Source: Ruegeria sp. THAF57
GTDB taxonomy: Bacteria; Pseudomonadota; Alphaproteobacteria; Rhodobacterales; Rhodobacteraceae
DNA: 64,000 nucleotides
Direction of reading: 5' to 3'
NCBI RefSeq assembly: GCF_903914075.1
Contig: NZ_CAIWNQ010000009.1
Coordinates: 1 to 64,000, forward strand
Positions 7,482-15,811 of this stretch are shown here, in pieces (the first letter of the stretch is position 1; each line of letters begins with the position of its first letter). Under the pieces are notes generated by a model. The model was given only the letters and a program-made list of their open reading frames with translations. It was not told where the DNA came from and did not search any database. Position numbers and translations under genes: made by a program.

Positions 7482-9248
7482 ATGAGCCGGTTTATCATTG
7501 CGGCGGTTGCCAGCGTTATTGTTTCGAGCGCGGCCTATGCAGAAGTTACCGAAGACGATCTGGCCAATGATCAAACGATCACCACTCAGGTTGTAACCAA
7601 CGGCATGGGCCGTCATTTGCAGCGCTACAGCCCGCTGGACACCTTGAACAAGGATAACGTTAAGAACCTGCTTCCGGCCTGGGCGTTCAGTCTCGGCGGC
7701 GAAAAGCAGCGCGGCCAAGAGACACAGCCGCTGATCTATGACGGGATGATGTATATCACCGGGTCATATTCGCGCCTTTATGCGATTGATCTGGAGACCG
7801 GCAAAGAGGTCTGGCAATACGATGCCCGTCTGCCCGAGGGTATTTTGCCCTGTTGTGACGTGGTGAATCGTGGCGCTGCTATCTACGGCGACAAGGTCAT
7901 CTTCGGTACGCTGGATGCGCGGATCGTGGCGCTGAACAAAGACACGGGTGATGTGGTCTGGCGCGACAAGATCGCAGACTACAAAGCGGGCTATTCCTAT
8001 ACGGCGGCTCCGCTGATCGTGGACGGGCTGGTCATCACCGGCAACTCGGGTGGTGAGTTCGGCATCGTTGGCGCGGTTCAGGCGCGGGACGTCAATACCG
8101 GCGATCTGGTTTGGGAACGTCCAGTGATTGAAGGTCACATGGGCACGCTGAACGGCGAAGAAAGCACCATGACCGGTGAGCTGAACGCGACATGGCCCGG
8201 TGACATGTGGAAAACCGGCGGCGGCGCGACGTGGCTGGGCGGCTCTTACGACGCTGACACCGATACGCTGGTCTTTGGCGCAGGTAACCCCGCCCCGTGG
8301 AATAGCTGGCTGCGCGATGCGGGCACCCCGACCGAAGGCAACAAGGGTGATAACCTCTATGCTGCCAGCCGCATCGGGATCGATCCGAAAACCGGCGACA
8401 TCAAATGGCACTTCCAAACCACCCCGCGCGAAGGCTGGGACTATGACGGTGTGAACGAAGTGGTCGCCTATACCGACCGCGAGGGGAACAAGCGCTATGC
8501 CACCGCTGACCGGAACGGGTATTTCTATGTCCTGAACCGTGAAGACGGCGCTTTTGTTTCGGCCACGCCATTCGTCAAGGACATCACCTGGTCATCGGGC
8601 GTGGATGAAACCGGTCGTCCGATCTTTGTCGAAGAAAACCGACCCGGTGATCCGGCTTCGGCTGCGGACGGCAAGAAGGGTGAGGTGATCTTTGCCTCGC
8701 CGTCCTTCCTGGGCGGCAAGAACTGGATGCCGATGGCGTTCTCGCAGAATACCGGTAATTTCTATGTGCCTTCGAACGAATGGGGCATGGATATCTGGAA
8801 CGAGCCGATCACCTACAAGAAAGGCGCGGCCTATCTGGGTGCGGGCTTTACCATCAAGCCGAACTATGAGGATCACATCGGCTCGCTCAAGGCGATCGAC
8901 CCCGATACCGGCGAATGGAAGTGGGAATACAAGAACGACGCTCCACTGTGGTCTGGTGTAATGACCACGGCTGGCGGGTTGGTGTTCTTCGGCACCCCCG
9001 AAGGTGAGTTCATTGCGCTGGATGACGAAACCGGCGAGAAGCTGTGGTCGTTCCAGACCGGGTCGGGCATCGTTGGCCAACCTGTGACATGGGAACAGGA
9101 CGGCGAGCAGTATGTCTCAATCATTTCCGGTTGGGGCGGCGCGGTTCCACTGTGGGGCGGGGAAGTGGCAAAGAAGGTCAACTATCTGAACCAGGGCGGT
9201 ACCTTGTGGACCTTCAAACTGCCTAAAGAACTGGCGTCGGCGAACTGA
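7482..9248 (+). CDS. PQQ-dependent alcohol dehydrogenase, lanthanide-type signature
   Basis: This 588-residue periplasmic quinoprotein starts at the ATG at 7482 after GGGAGG and has a signal peptide ending near VSSAAYA. It has the eight-bladed propeller tryptophan-docking repeats (e.g. [25 protein letters not shown]) and the adjacent cysteine pair C124-C125 that forms the disulfide over PQQ. The catalytic aspartate is D320 in WDYD, and a second aspartate, D322, sits two residues later. In the methanol/ethanol dehydrogenase families this extra Asp marks lanthanide-dependent enzymes (XoxF, PedH), whereas calcium enzymes have Ala or Ser there. NPAPWN and GVNEVV favour the ethanol-dehydrogenase branch over XoxF. 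Monocistronic, with its own terminator. Confidence 0.9.
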   Translation: MSRFIIAAVASVIVSSAAYAEVTEDDLANDQTITTQVVTNGMGRHLQRYSPLDTLNKDNVKNLLPAWAFSLGGEKQRGQETQPLIYDGMMYITGSYSRLYAIDLETGKEVWQYDARLPEGILPCCDVVNRGAAIYGDKVIFGTLDARIVALNKDTGDVVWRDKIADYKAGYSYTAAPLIVDGLVITGNSGGEFGIVGAVQARDVNTGDLVWERPVIEGHMGTLNGEESTMTGELNATWPGDMWKTGGGATWLGGSYDADTDTLVFGAGNPAPWNSWLRDAGTPTEGNKGDNLYAASRIGIDPKTGDIKWHFQTTPREGWDYDGVNEVVAYTDREGNKRYATADRNGYFYVLNREDGAFVSATPFVKDITWSSGVDETGRPIFVEENRPGDPASAADGKKGEVIFASPSFLGGKNWMPMAFSQNTGNFYVPSNEWGMDIWNEPITYKKGAAYLGAGFTIKPNYEDHIGSLKAIDPDTGEWKWEYKNDAPLWSGVMTTAGGLVFFGTPEGEFIALDDETGEKLWSFQTGSGIVGQPVTWEQDGEQYVSIISGWGGAVPLWGGEVAKKVNYLNQGGTLWTFKLPKELASAN

Positions 9249-9269
9249 TCCGAAACCAGATGTATTCTG

Positions 9270-9302
9270 AACGCGCGCCTGATCCAGGCGCGCGTTTTTT
9301 TT
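9270..9302 (+). terminator. Rho-independent terminator after the quinoprotein gene
   Basis: A perfect 10-bp stem (CGCGCGCCTG at 9272-9281 with CAGGCGCGCG at 9285-9294) around a 3-nt loop is followed by a run of eight T. It lies 22 bp past the dehydrogenase stop and isolates that gene from the regulators downstream. Confidence 0.92.
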
Positions 9303-9388
9303 ATTACGACCTTCCGCCAGTAGGCGACCTTCCTTTCAGTTGCTAGGATTTGCTAAATTGGGTCAACTTTTTGCAAAGGCCATTTCCT

Positions 9389-10072
9389 ATGCTTGCAAAT
9401 ACCGCTGGACAGAGTGATTTCGAAATCGTTTTGATCATCGACGATCACCCTTTGTTTTGCGATGCACTCTCGATGACATTGCAAAGCGTCGCACATATCG
9501 GTGAAGTGCATACAGCCGATAGGCTTGAACAAGCTTTGGAGCTTGTCAAAGGTGGTTTGAAGCCGGACGCGGTATTGCTGGATTTGAACTTGCCGGATGT
9601 TGACGGGTTAGACGGCTTAATTCGCCTAAAGGCGGTGGCGAATGCCCCTGTAATCGTCGTTTCGTCAATGACAGACAACAGGGTGATCAGCCAAGTGATT
9701 CACGCCGGTGCGTCGGGTTACGTTCCGAAACACAGCCAGCGGGATGTCTTCCGCACCGCGTTCGAAACCGTGCACGCAGGTAATGTGTTTCTGCCCGAGG
9801 GATGTGTGCTGATCAATCCGGACGACGAGAATGAACAAAGCGACGCCGTTGGTCGTCTAGCTACGTTAACCAATCAGCAATCGCGTATCCTCCAACTGAT
9901 CTGTGAGGGTAAGTTGAACAAGCAGATTGCCTATGACCTTTCCATAGCTGAAACGACCGTCAAGGCGCATGTTACTGCAATCATGCGGAAATTGGGTGTT
10001 CAAAGCCGAACCCAGGCGGTTCTGATTGCCAAGAAAGCGTCCTTTGCCAGCGTCTTGCAAGAGCAGGGGTAA
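9389..10072 (+). CDS. LuxR/NarL-family response regulator of the alcohol-oxidation island
   Basis: This is a 227-residue protein from the ATG at 9389; an in-frame ATG at 9350 would only add an unstructured leader. The receiver domain covers roughly residues 10-125, with the acidic pair in IIDDHP and the phosphoacceptor D65 in LLDLNLPD. The C-terminal LuxR helix-turn-helix reads LTNQQSRILQLICEGKLNKQIAYDLSIAETTVKAHVTAIMRKL. NarL-type regulators of this size (AgmR, ErdR, PedR types) control PQQ alcohol dehydrogenase genes in Pseudomonas. The position just after the quinoprotein and before a FIST protein and hybrid kinase supports the same role. Partnership with the neighbouring kinase is inferred. 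Confidence 0.85.
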   Translation: MLANTAGQSDFEIVLIIDDHPLFCDALSMTLQSVAHIGEVHTADRLEQALELVKGGLKPDAVLLDLNLPDVDGLDGLIRLKAVANAPVIVVSSMTDNRVISQVIHAGASGYVPKHSQRDVFRTAFETVHAGNVFLPEGCVLINPDDENEQSDAVGRLATLTNQQSRILQLICEGKLNKQIAYDLSIAETTVKAHVTAIMRKLGVQSRTQAVLIAKKASFASVLQEQG

Positions 10073-10115
10073 CTTAATATCTTCAAATCTCGTCGTGCTT
10101 TAGGGAGGAGGCCCG

Positions 10116-11294
10116 ATGGATCAAGCAGTCGGGTGGGCCGAGACCCATACCCGTGAGCCAGGCATCGTGAAGACGGCATTTGCGCACTATGATGCGGATG
10201 ACGCGATTAATCAGCTTGCGTCCGCGCTCGGGGGAACCGAGCACGCGCTTGTTGTTCTGTTTGTGACTTCAAAAGCAGATGCAGCGTCCGTAATTGCCGA
10301 AGCTGCTTCGGCCTTTGCGCCTGCGCCTGTGATCGGTTGCACAACCGCGGGCGAGTTGGCCGGGCAGGGCTATACGGAAGAACAGATTGTTGCGATTGGC
10401 TTGCCTGCCTCTCATTTCGCGGTTCGAACGATCTTGGTGCCTGATCTCAACGATTTTTCCGCTCAGGACATCATTCATGAGATGATCCGAAACAGAAATG
10501 AGATGACGGAAGCAGACCCCGAGTGGCATCACGAGTTCACATTTCTGCTGATCGACGGATTATCGACCAAGGAAGATGCCCTGACCTCCGAGTTGGCTGT
10601 GGGTTTGGGGCCGGTGCCGTTGTTTGGCGGGTCGGCCGGGGATGGGACGCAATTTGGTAATACATTTGTTCTGCAGGACGGCCTTGCGCATGAAAACGCG
10701 GCTGTTCTGACCCAGGTGCGGACAAGCTGTCCGATCAAGGTATTCAAGACGGATCACCTTGTGCCCACGTCACAGCGCATGGTGGTCACCGATGCGGACC
10801 CCGCCAATAGGATCGTTCGTGAAATCAACGCGGAACCGGCTGCTCGCGAATATGCAAGAATATTGGGAAAAGACCCCGAGCAGTTGAATACCTTTACGTT
10901 CGCCGCACATCCCGTTGTTGTTCAGATTGGCGGTCAACATCACGTGCGCGCCATTCAGCGCGTTGATGAAAACGGTGATCTCGTGTTCTTTTCAGCGATC
11001 GATGAGGGGCTTGTTCTGACGATGGCCGAGCCTATGAATATGGCGACCCATCTCGAGCAGGAGCTTGCGGCCTTGACGCAAGAAGAACAGCCCGATGCGA
11101 TACTTGGGTGCGACTGCCTTCTGCGCAGGCTTGAGGCGCAGGAAAAACAGATGACGGGCAATTTGTCCAAAATTCTGTCTGACAATCGTGTGGTCGGATT
11201 TTCCACCTATGGCGAACAATTCAATTCGATTCACGTAAACCAGACTCTGACCGGAGTGGCTATTTACCCTCCGGAAGATGCGCAGCATGATTGA
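10116..11294 (+). CDS. FIST N/C sensory domain protein
   Basis: This 392-residue cytoplasmic protein shows the FIST (F-box and intracellular signal transduction) arrangement: an N-terminal domain with ALVVLFVTSKADAASV, APVIGCTTAGEL and VPLFGGSAGDG, and a C-terminal domain with AILGCDCLLRRLEAQ and VVGFSTYGEQFNSIHVNQTLTGVAIYP. The start is preceded by GGGAGGAGG. FIST domains are predicted to bind small ligands such as amino acids. In Pseudomonas a FIST protein gene sits next to the ErcS'-type kinase gene of the ethanol-oxidation regulon. Its stop overlaps the kinase start, which suggests a co-translated sensor/kinase pair. Confidence 0.88.
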   Translation: MDQAVGWAETHTREPGIVKTAFAHYDADDAINQLASALGGTEHALVVLFVTSKADAASVIAEAASAFAPAPVIGCTTAGELAGQGYTEEQIVAIGLPASHFAVRTILVPDLNDFSAQDIIHEMIRNRNEMTEADPEWHHEFTFLLIDGLSTKEDALTSELAVGLGPVPLFGGSAGDGTQFGNTFVLQDGLAHENAAVLTQVRTSCPIKVFKTDHLVPTSQRMVVTDADPANRIVREINAEPAAREYARILGKDPEQLNTFTFAAHPVVVQIGGQHHVRAIQRVDENGDLVFFSAIDEGLVLTMAEPMNMATHLEQELAALTQEEQPDAILGCDCLLRRLEAQEKQMTGNLSKILSDNRVVGFSTYGEQFNSIHVNQTLTGVAIYPPEDAQHD

Positions 11295-13494
11295 AACCCT
11301 GATTAATCCTCAGGATCCCCTGGATCTTCAGAACGAAAAGCTTCTTAAGATAGCAGCCGCCTTGATGCGGCGGGTCGAGGAATCGACCGATGCAAGCGGT
11401 GCCGCCTATGCACAGTTTCAGCGCGCTGCAACGCTTGAACAGGAAGTTCGGGCGCGTACTTTGGACTTGGAGCGCGCTCTGGAATTGTTGAACGATTCCA
11501 ATGCGCGGCTTGCGCAGGCTAACCAGGAAACCGAAGCCGCACGGGCCGATCTGGCCAATGCAATCGAAACTGTTCAGGAAGGGTTCGCGCTGTTCAACCT
11601 GGACGAGGAACTTGTTCTGTGTAACAGCCGTTTCGGCATGCATATGCCCGATATTCAGGGTCAATTGGTGCCAGGCCTGCATTTCACGCAATATGTCGAA
11701 CTGGCGAGCCAGTCCAAATTTCTGTCATTGCCCGAAGCGGTTTCCCCACAAGATTGGGCGCAACGGCGCATGACGCGCCACGCCGATGACCACGTCGTCT
11801 TTAATGTGCGCCTGAACGGCAACCGTTGGACGCAGATTTCCGAACATCGAACACCGGACGGTGGAACCGTGATCTTGCAGACCGACGTCACGGATATCAT
11901 GCGGATCGAGCGGCAGGAGAGGGACCGGATACTGGACGACAAGGCCAGTCTGATCCGAGCAACGCTGGAACATATTGATCAGGGTGTCTGTATATTTGAC
12001 AGCAAGTTGCGCCTGATCGGGTGGAACAACCGTGCCAGTGAATTGCTGGCCATACCCAACGCCCAGTTCCAGATGGGTGCGCAGTTCAAAACCCTGTTTG
12101 ACCGATTGAGTGCGACGATCAGATTTGCAGACGGAGTTAGCGCTGCCGATCTTATGGCTTGGGTAAACCGCGAGACTGAACGGCCACCCCTGAGATTCCA
12201 GATGCATTCGGGGCGTTTCAAGATCCTGTCCGTATTTGCGCAGGAAATGCCGGATCGTGGGTTCGTTATTTCGTTCACGGATGTCACGGCGGAACACAGG
12301 TCAGCCCAAGCTTTATACGAAGCGAAGGAATTGCTTGAGCAAAGGGTCGCATCGCGAACCGAGGAACTTGCTGATGCCCTGAACGAAGCAGAGCGGGCGA
12401 ATTCCTCAAAATCGCGGTTTGTCGCGGCGGCAAGCCATGACTTGTTGCAACCTTTGTCGGCAGCGAAGCTGTACGTCGCCACCCTTGGCAGCGGGTTGAG
12501 CGAAGATGACGCCCAGAACGTCGCCGCCAAAGCCGAAAGCGCGTTAAGCAGTGTGGAACATATTCTTGAGGCATTGCTTGATATCTCAAAGCTGGATTCC
12601 GGACGCGCCACGGTTCATTTGTCTACGCTTTCGGTCAACGACATTTTCTCACAGCTTGAAGACTCATTCAGACCTGTCGCTCAGGCCAAGGGGTTGGAGT
12701 TGCGCTTTGTGCATACCGATGCCCTTGTGCGAAGTGACGCCAGCTATCTTCGACGCATTCTTCAGAACCTTCTGTCAAATGCTATCCGGTACACTGAGAA
12801 GGGAAGGGTTTTAGTTGGTGCGCGCCGTCGCAAAACATCAATTGCGATCGAGGTTTGGGACACGGGCATTGGTATTCCTACCGAACAACGCGACATTGTC
12901 TTTCAGGAGTTTCAGAGACTGGACTCTGACGCGAGTGCCGCCGAAGGGATGGGGTTGGGCCTGGCCATTGTCGAAAGAGCCTGCGGATTGCTTAAACATC
13001 CGATCAAGTTGTCCTCGCAGGTCGGACAAGGCACCATGTTTTCGGTAGAGGTTCCGCTTGCTACGTCAGATAGCACCGCGCCGGATGCCTCGATCAATAA
13101 GCAGGCAACGGACACCAATACCCTGGCCAGCACCGTTACATTGCTGATCGAGAACGATGAAAATTTGCGCGGTGCCCTGACGATGACAATGGAGTCCTGG
13201 GGCGTCCAGGTTCTGGAATGTGCAAGCGAACAACAGGCTACCAACCTTCTGCGAGAGATCGGCATTTTACCGGACATCATCGTGGCGGATTATCAGTTGG
13301 ATCACGAATTGAAGGGAACTGACGCCGTTCGCGCTTTGGTTAATGAGTTCGGAGATTTGCCTGCGTGTATTATCTCTGCCAACCGGTCAGCGGAATTGAC
13401 GCACGTGTGCAATGCAGAAGGGTATTCTTTGCTCCATAAGCCGATTGACGCGCTAAGCCTGAAGTCCGTTCTTGAAAGTGCGCGCGATACTTGA
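11287..13494 (+). CDS. Hybrid sensor histidine kinase/response regulator (ErcS'/NahK-like)
   Basis: This 735-residue cytoplasmic kinase starts at the ATG at 11287, overlapping the FIST stop (ATG at 11278 is an alternative). In order it has an N-terminal coiled coil (about 30-90), two PAS-like domains (QEGFALFNLDEELVLCNSRF; DQGVCIFDSKLRLIGWNNRA), a second coiled coil, a HisKA domain with H384 in AASHDLLQPL, a HATPase with NLLSNAIRYT, DTGIGIP and GMGLGLAIV, and a C-terminal receiver with phosphoacceptor D668 in VADYQL. No membrane segment is seen, so it senses a cytoplasmic signal, perhaps through FIST. The domain order matches the ErcS' and NahK family. Its 3' end is only 46 bp from the prophage boundary. 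Confidence 0.87.
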   Translation: MIETLINPQDPLDLQNEKLLKIAAALMRRVEESTDASGAAYAQFQRAATLEQEVRARTLDLERALELLNDSNARLAQANQETEAARADLANAIETVQEGFALFNLDEELVLCNSRFGMHMPDIQGQLVPGLHFTQYVELASQSKFLSLPEAVSPQDWAQRRMTRHADDHVVFNVRLNGNRWTQISEHRTPDGGTVILQTDVTDIMRIERQERDRILDDKASLIRATLEHIDQGVCIFDSKLRLIGWNNRASELLAIPNAQFQMGAQFKTLFDRLSATIRFADGVSAADLMAWVNRETERPPLRFQMHSGRFKILSVFAQEMPDRGFVISFTDVTAEHRSAQALYEAKELLEQRVASRTEELADALNEAERANSSKSRFVAAASHDLLQPLSAAKLYVATLGSGLSEDDAQNVAAKAESALSSVEHILEALLDISKLDSGRATVHLSTLSVNDIFSQLEDSFRPVAQAKGLELRFVHTDALVRSDASYLRRILQNLLSNAIRYTEKGRVLVGARRRKTSIAIEVWDTGIGIPTEQRDIVFQEFQRLDSDASAAEGMGLGLAIVERACGLLKHPIKLSSQVGQGTMFSVEVPLATSDSTAPDASINKQATDTNTLASTVTLLIENDENLRGALTMTMESWGVQVLECASEQQATNLLREIGILPDIIVADYQLDHELKGTDAVRALVNEFGDLPACIISANRSAELTHVCNAEGYSLLHKPIDALSLKSVLESARDT

Positions 13495-13539
13495 ACCGCG
13501 GCTCCTTACATCGTGAGGATAGGGAAGTCGGTTCATATT

Positions 13540-13567
13540 ATCGGGCATAATATGGGTTATGATCCGC
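13540..13567 (+). repeat. attL: dif-like XerC/XerD site at the left prophage boundary
   Basis: This 28-bp dif-like element has an XerC-type arm ending GCATAA (13540-13550), a six-base centre TATGGG (13551-13556) and an XerD-type half beginning TTATG (13557-13567). Positions 13545-13561 (GCATAATATGGGTTATG) are identical to 19644-19660 at the other boundary. The outer part of the XerD arm (ATCCGC) departs from the usual TTAAAT, which is expected if that half came from the phage. Confidence 0.85.
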
Positions 13568-13795
13568 GTATTATGACAACTACATATTGCGTGTATGTAA
13601 ACGGTTTCACAATACAAATTGATTTGCAAGAGCGTTTTCTTGCTTTTTTCGGCCATAACGTATTTTTTATTTGACAGATGCGACATTTCACCAAGGGTTG
13701 TGTGTTTTTTGCATCATTTTTCGGCCAAAAACTGATTCTTCGCATCATGCAAAGTGAGACATTATGCGCGCAGACGCGCGCGTTATTTCGATTCC

Positions 13796-13853
13796 TGTCA
13801 AGAGGGACCGAGTCCTCGGCTTCGCCTGCGGGCCGCACCACTCCCTCTTGACA
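13796..13853. repeat. Large inverted repeat in the prophage intergenic region
   Basis: TGTCAAGAGGGA (13796-13807) and TCCCTCTTGACA (13842-13853) form a perfect 12-bp stem. The 34-nt loop itself contains a small CCGAG/CTCGG hairpin and GC-rich sequence. It lies in the only sizeable non-coding part of the phage. In a single-stranded genome such a fold could serve as a second-strand priming site or packaging signal. That is inference; no nick-site consensus was recognised. Confidence 0.75.
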
Positions 13854-13894
13854 TCCATCGACCCCTGCGCGGGGAGCGCGTTCGCCACGTGGCA

Positions 13895-13925
13895 GACCGG
13901 ATAAGCGCAAGCCGCTTATCCAGTC
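13895..13925. repeat. Hairpin upstream of the plus-strand prophage genes
   Basis: GGATAAGCG (13899-13907) pairs with CGCTTATCC (13913-13921) across a 5-nt loop, and GAC/GTC extends the stem after one mismatch. No T-tract follows on either strand, so it is not a standard terminator. It sits 20 bp before the start of the small plus-strand gene and could be an operator, an origin element or a translational control hairpin. Confidence 0.65.
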
Positions 13926-13945
13926 AGCTACGAAAGGGTTAATAA

Positions 13946-14125
13946 ATGGATTCCATTATAGCTTACGACATTTACGCCACCCCAAAGGGAAAGCCGAAGC
14001 AATGGCGAAAGGTCGATACAGCATATTCAGAAGATACCGCGAAGGATATAGCATGGCGGTTTTTAATGAGGGAAAAATCCGTAAGAATCGTTAAACGGAT
14101 CGAAACTGTCGACCGTTATCTGTAA
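13946..14125 (+). CDS. Small prophage protein on the strand opposite the virion genes
   Basis: This is a 59-codon frame with GAAAGGG at a suitable distance before its ATG. The product (MDSIIAYDIYATPKGKPKQW, then VDTAYSEDTAKDIAWRFLMREKSVRIVKR) is basic and soluble; I recognise no family. Its TAA overlaps the ATG of the next gene (TAATG), and the pair ends at a strong terminator, so it looks like a real two-gene operon. Microviruses normally code on one strand only, which makes this orientation notable. A regulatory or lysogeny role is possible but unproven. Confidence 0.6.
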   Translation: MDSIIAYDIYATPKGKPKQWRKVDTAYSEDTAKDIAWRFLMREKSVRIVKRIETVDRYL

Positions 14126-14331
14126 TGAATTACGTCGACATTATTGCCGAACTTCACGCATTTTCTATGAAACTTCATGACGAGCGAACGGAATGGTTAA
14201 GGATTGGGAATATCGAGAAGGCAGAGGAAACAGAGCGCCTTTTAGACGCCCTGTTTATTATGCGGAAATGTTTCCGCCCCTCTGATTACCGCCGACTCTC
14301 ACCAAGTGAGCGCAAGGGACTTTTCAACTAG
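14125..14331 (+). CDS. Small helical prophage protein, second gene of the plus-strand pair
   Basis: This 68-residue product is almost entirely helical and charged (IIAELHAFSMKLHDERTEWL; EKAEETERLLDALFIMRKCFR; RLSPSERKGLFN). The start overlaps the previous stop, indicating coupled translation. No DNA-binding motif is certain. The gene stops 20 bp before a bidirectional terminator that separates it from the convergent replication gene. I do not recognise a family. Confidence 0.6.
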   Translation: MNYVDIIAELHAFSMKLHDERTEWLRIGNIEKAEETERLLDALFIMRKCFRPSDYRRLSPSERKGLFN

Positions 14332-14351
14332 CAATCCCTTTTCCAAGGCAC

Positions 14352-14378
14352 AAAGGGGCGGGAGCCACCCGCCCCTTT
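14352..14378. terminator. Bidirectional terminator between convergent prophage operons
   Basis: AAAGGGGCGGG (14352-14362) and CCCGCCCCTTT (14368-14378) form a perfect 11-bp stem with loop AGCCA. Because the stem is bounded by A on one side and T on the other, it works as a Rho-independent terminator in both directions. It ends the small plus-strand pair (stop 14331) and the VP4 transcript (stop 14470). Confidence 0.9.
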
Positions 14379-14469
14379 TCTGGCCTCTTTTGAATTTGGA
14401 CGACATTTTACGCCATTATCTTGTGTGCGCGTTTCGGGTTCCGTCAACGAATTCGAAAGCACGGCTTTT

Positions 14470-15681
14470 TCATGCACAGAAGGCGCTTTGCTGTTCTGGT
14501 TCGTCTTTTTGGAGGCAGAAGGGATTGATGGCGCGCTTAGCGCGATACCATTGTTTAAAGGTTTGGTGTTCTGGACTTGTTGTGTCCGTGACGTATTGCG
14601 CGGTTTGATCCTGCCACCAACGCCAATAGGCGAAACGCTCTTTTCGCGTTTGGTGGTGCCAACAGTGGCGGCAGATGAGCGCGCCACCGCAGCGTTCGCG
14701 GATGCGCGGCGCGTGTTTTTCTCCAAGGCGGTTTTGCCATTCCCACTTGTCGAATAGGTCTTTTTCTTCTTCGATCTGGCCATACTGAAGTCCTTCCCAA
14801 TCTTTCTCACTGTCACAAACGGACGCAAGAAGCGCGTCCCATTGAGGGCAATCACGCCTGTATTTTTCGTTGCGCTTTTGGTTGATGATATGAAGGCGTT
14901 GCAGAAGATATTCCCGCTGTTTTGCCTTTGGCCACCAATAGCCTGAATATTCTGGCACCTTGAGTTGAAGCGTTACGGGGACTACCTCTTTCGCTTCCCA
15001 CTCATCACAGCGTTTTTCCAACCACCTAAACCCGATGGGCGGCACCTTGCTCATTCTAAAATAACTCGCTCCGTGATTTTCCGCCTTTGCCTCACGCATT
15101 GTGCCTGCCGATTTGACGATGTTGAATTGATCCTTCAACGCGTATTTGAGAACATAGGCAAGAGTGCCTTGCGTTGGTTCGTCTGTGGTCACATGGCCAT
15201 GCGGCCAGAACGACCAATGATCACGATAATAGACATTGGTGCCGGGAATTTTGCCCGGACGGTTTGCAGGTATGGACCGAAACTTTTCGTCCCGCCACTG
15301 CCCGAGATGCTTAAAGGGTCGATCGCCCCAAATAATCATATGCCAATGGACACGGCCTTTCTGCGATCCGCGCTCACCTGCAATGACATACCTAAGTTCA
15401 TTGCGCGTGTGGTATTCATCGTAATACCGTTCACGAAGGTGTTTTAGGAAACGCTGGACATCGGAATACCGAAAGGCTTTTGCGGCATCGGGAAGTGTTT
15501 CGTCGGGATTGTTTCGATACGTGAGATTGATCACTAGCGTTTGCTGGCTTGTGGCCATTTCGGCCATGCCGCGCGCGATCCAATCATTCTTGCGCGCCGT
15601 GATACAATCATTGCAAACGCGACAGGCGAACGTCAGTTGATTGCCGTTGTCGTCGTTTGCGGTTTGTGGGTTGGAACACAT
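14470..15681 (-). CDS. Microvirus replication initiator (VP4, HUH endonuclease)
   Basis: This is a 403-residue rolling-circle initiator from the ATG at 15681; the frame is open further upstream, but that part overlaps the peptidase gene and precedes the conserved N-terminus. A cysteine cluster (ACRVCNDC, residues 19-26) comes first. The HUH metal motif is H112-W-H114 in GRVHWHMIIWG, and the catalytic tyrosine is Y176 or Y180 in YVLKYALK. A second Cys/His group (CGGALICRHCWHH) lies near the C-terminus. Members of this family nick the double-stranded replicative form to start rolling-circle synthesis of the virion strand. It is the last gene of the minus-strand operon. Confidence 0.92.
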   Translation of the reverse strand: MCSNPQTANDDNGNQLTFACRVCNDCITARKNDWIARGMAEMATSQQTLVINLTYRNNPDETLPDAAKAFRYSDVQRFLKHLRERYYDEYHTRNELRYVIAGERGSQKGRVHWHMIIWGDRPFKHLGQWRDEKFRSIPANRPGKIPGTNVYYRDHWSFWPHGHVTTDEPTQGTLAYVLKYALKDQFNIVKSAGTMREAKAENHGASYFRMSKVPPIGFRWLEKRCDEWEAKEVVPVTLQLKVPEYSGYWWPKAKQREYLLQRLHIINQKRNEKYRRDCPQWDALLASVCDSEKDWEGLQYGQIEEEKDLFDKWEWQNRLGEKHAPRIRERCGGALICRHCWHHQTRKERFAYWRWWQDQTAQYVTDTTSPEHQTFKQWYRAKRAINPFCLQKDEPEQQSAFCA

Positions 15682-15811
15682 TTTTTTGTCCGTTGTGTCA
15701 GTAAGTGCATACAGGATCAAGGGCGTATGGGGACAAGCTTGGAATGTCGTATGACATACTCCATTCCAGCTTGTTCTGCGCGCTCCAAAAGGACCGCGCT
15801 TACTATTTCGT

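Noticed and set aside
7764..8417. Long minus-strand frame inside the quinoprotein gene
   Set aside because: It is a shadow of the GC-rich dehydrogenase coding sequence, without start signals or motifs.
13453..13686. Minus-strand frame spanning the host/prophage junction
   Set aside because: Its second half is host intergenic and kinase antisense sequence, so it is not a gene in the integrated state; a shorter version may exist in the circular phage and is noted as a finding only.
13895..13925. Prophage hairpin considered as a Rho-independent terminator
   Set aside because: No T-tract on either strand; listed as an inverted repeat.
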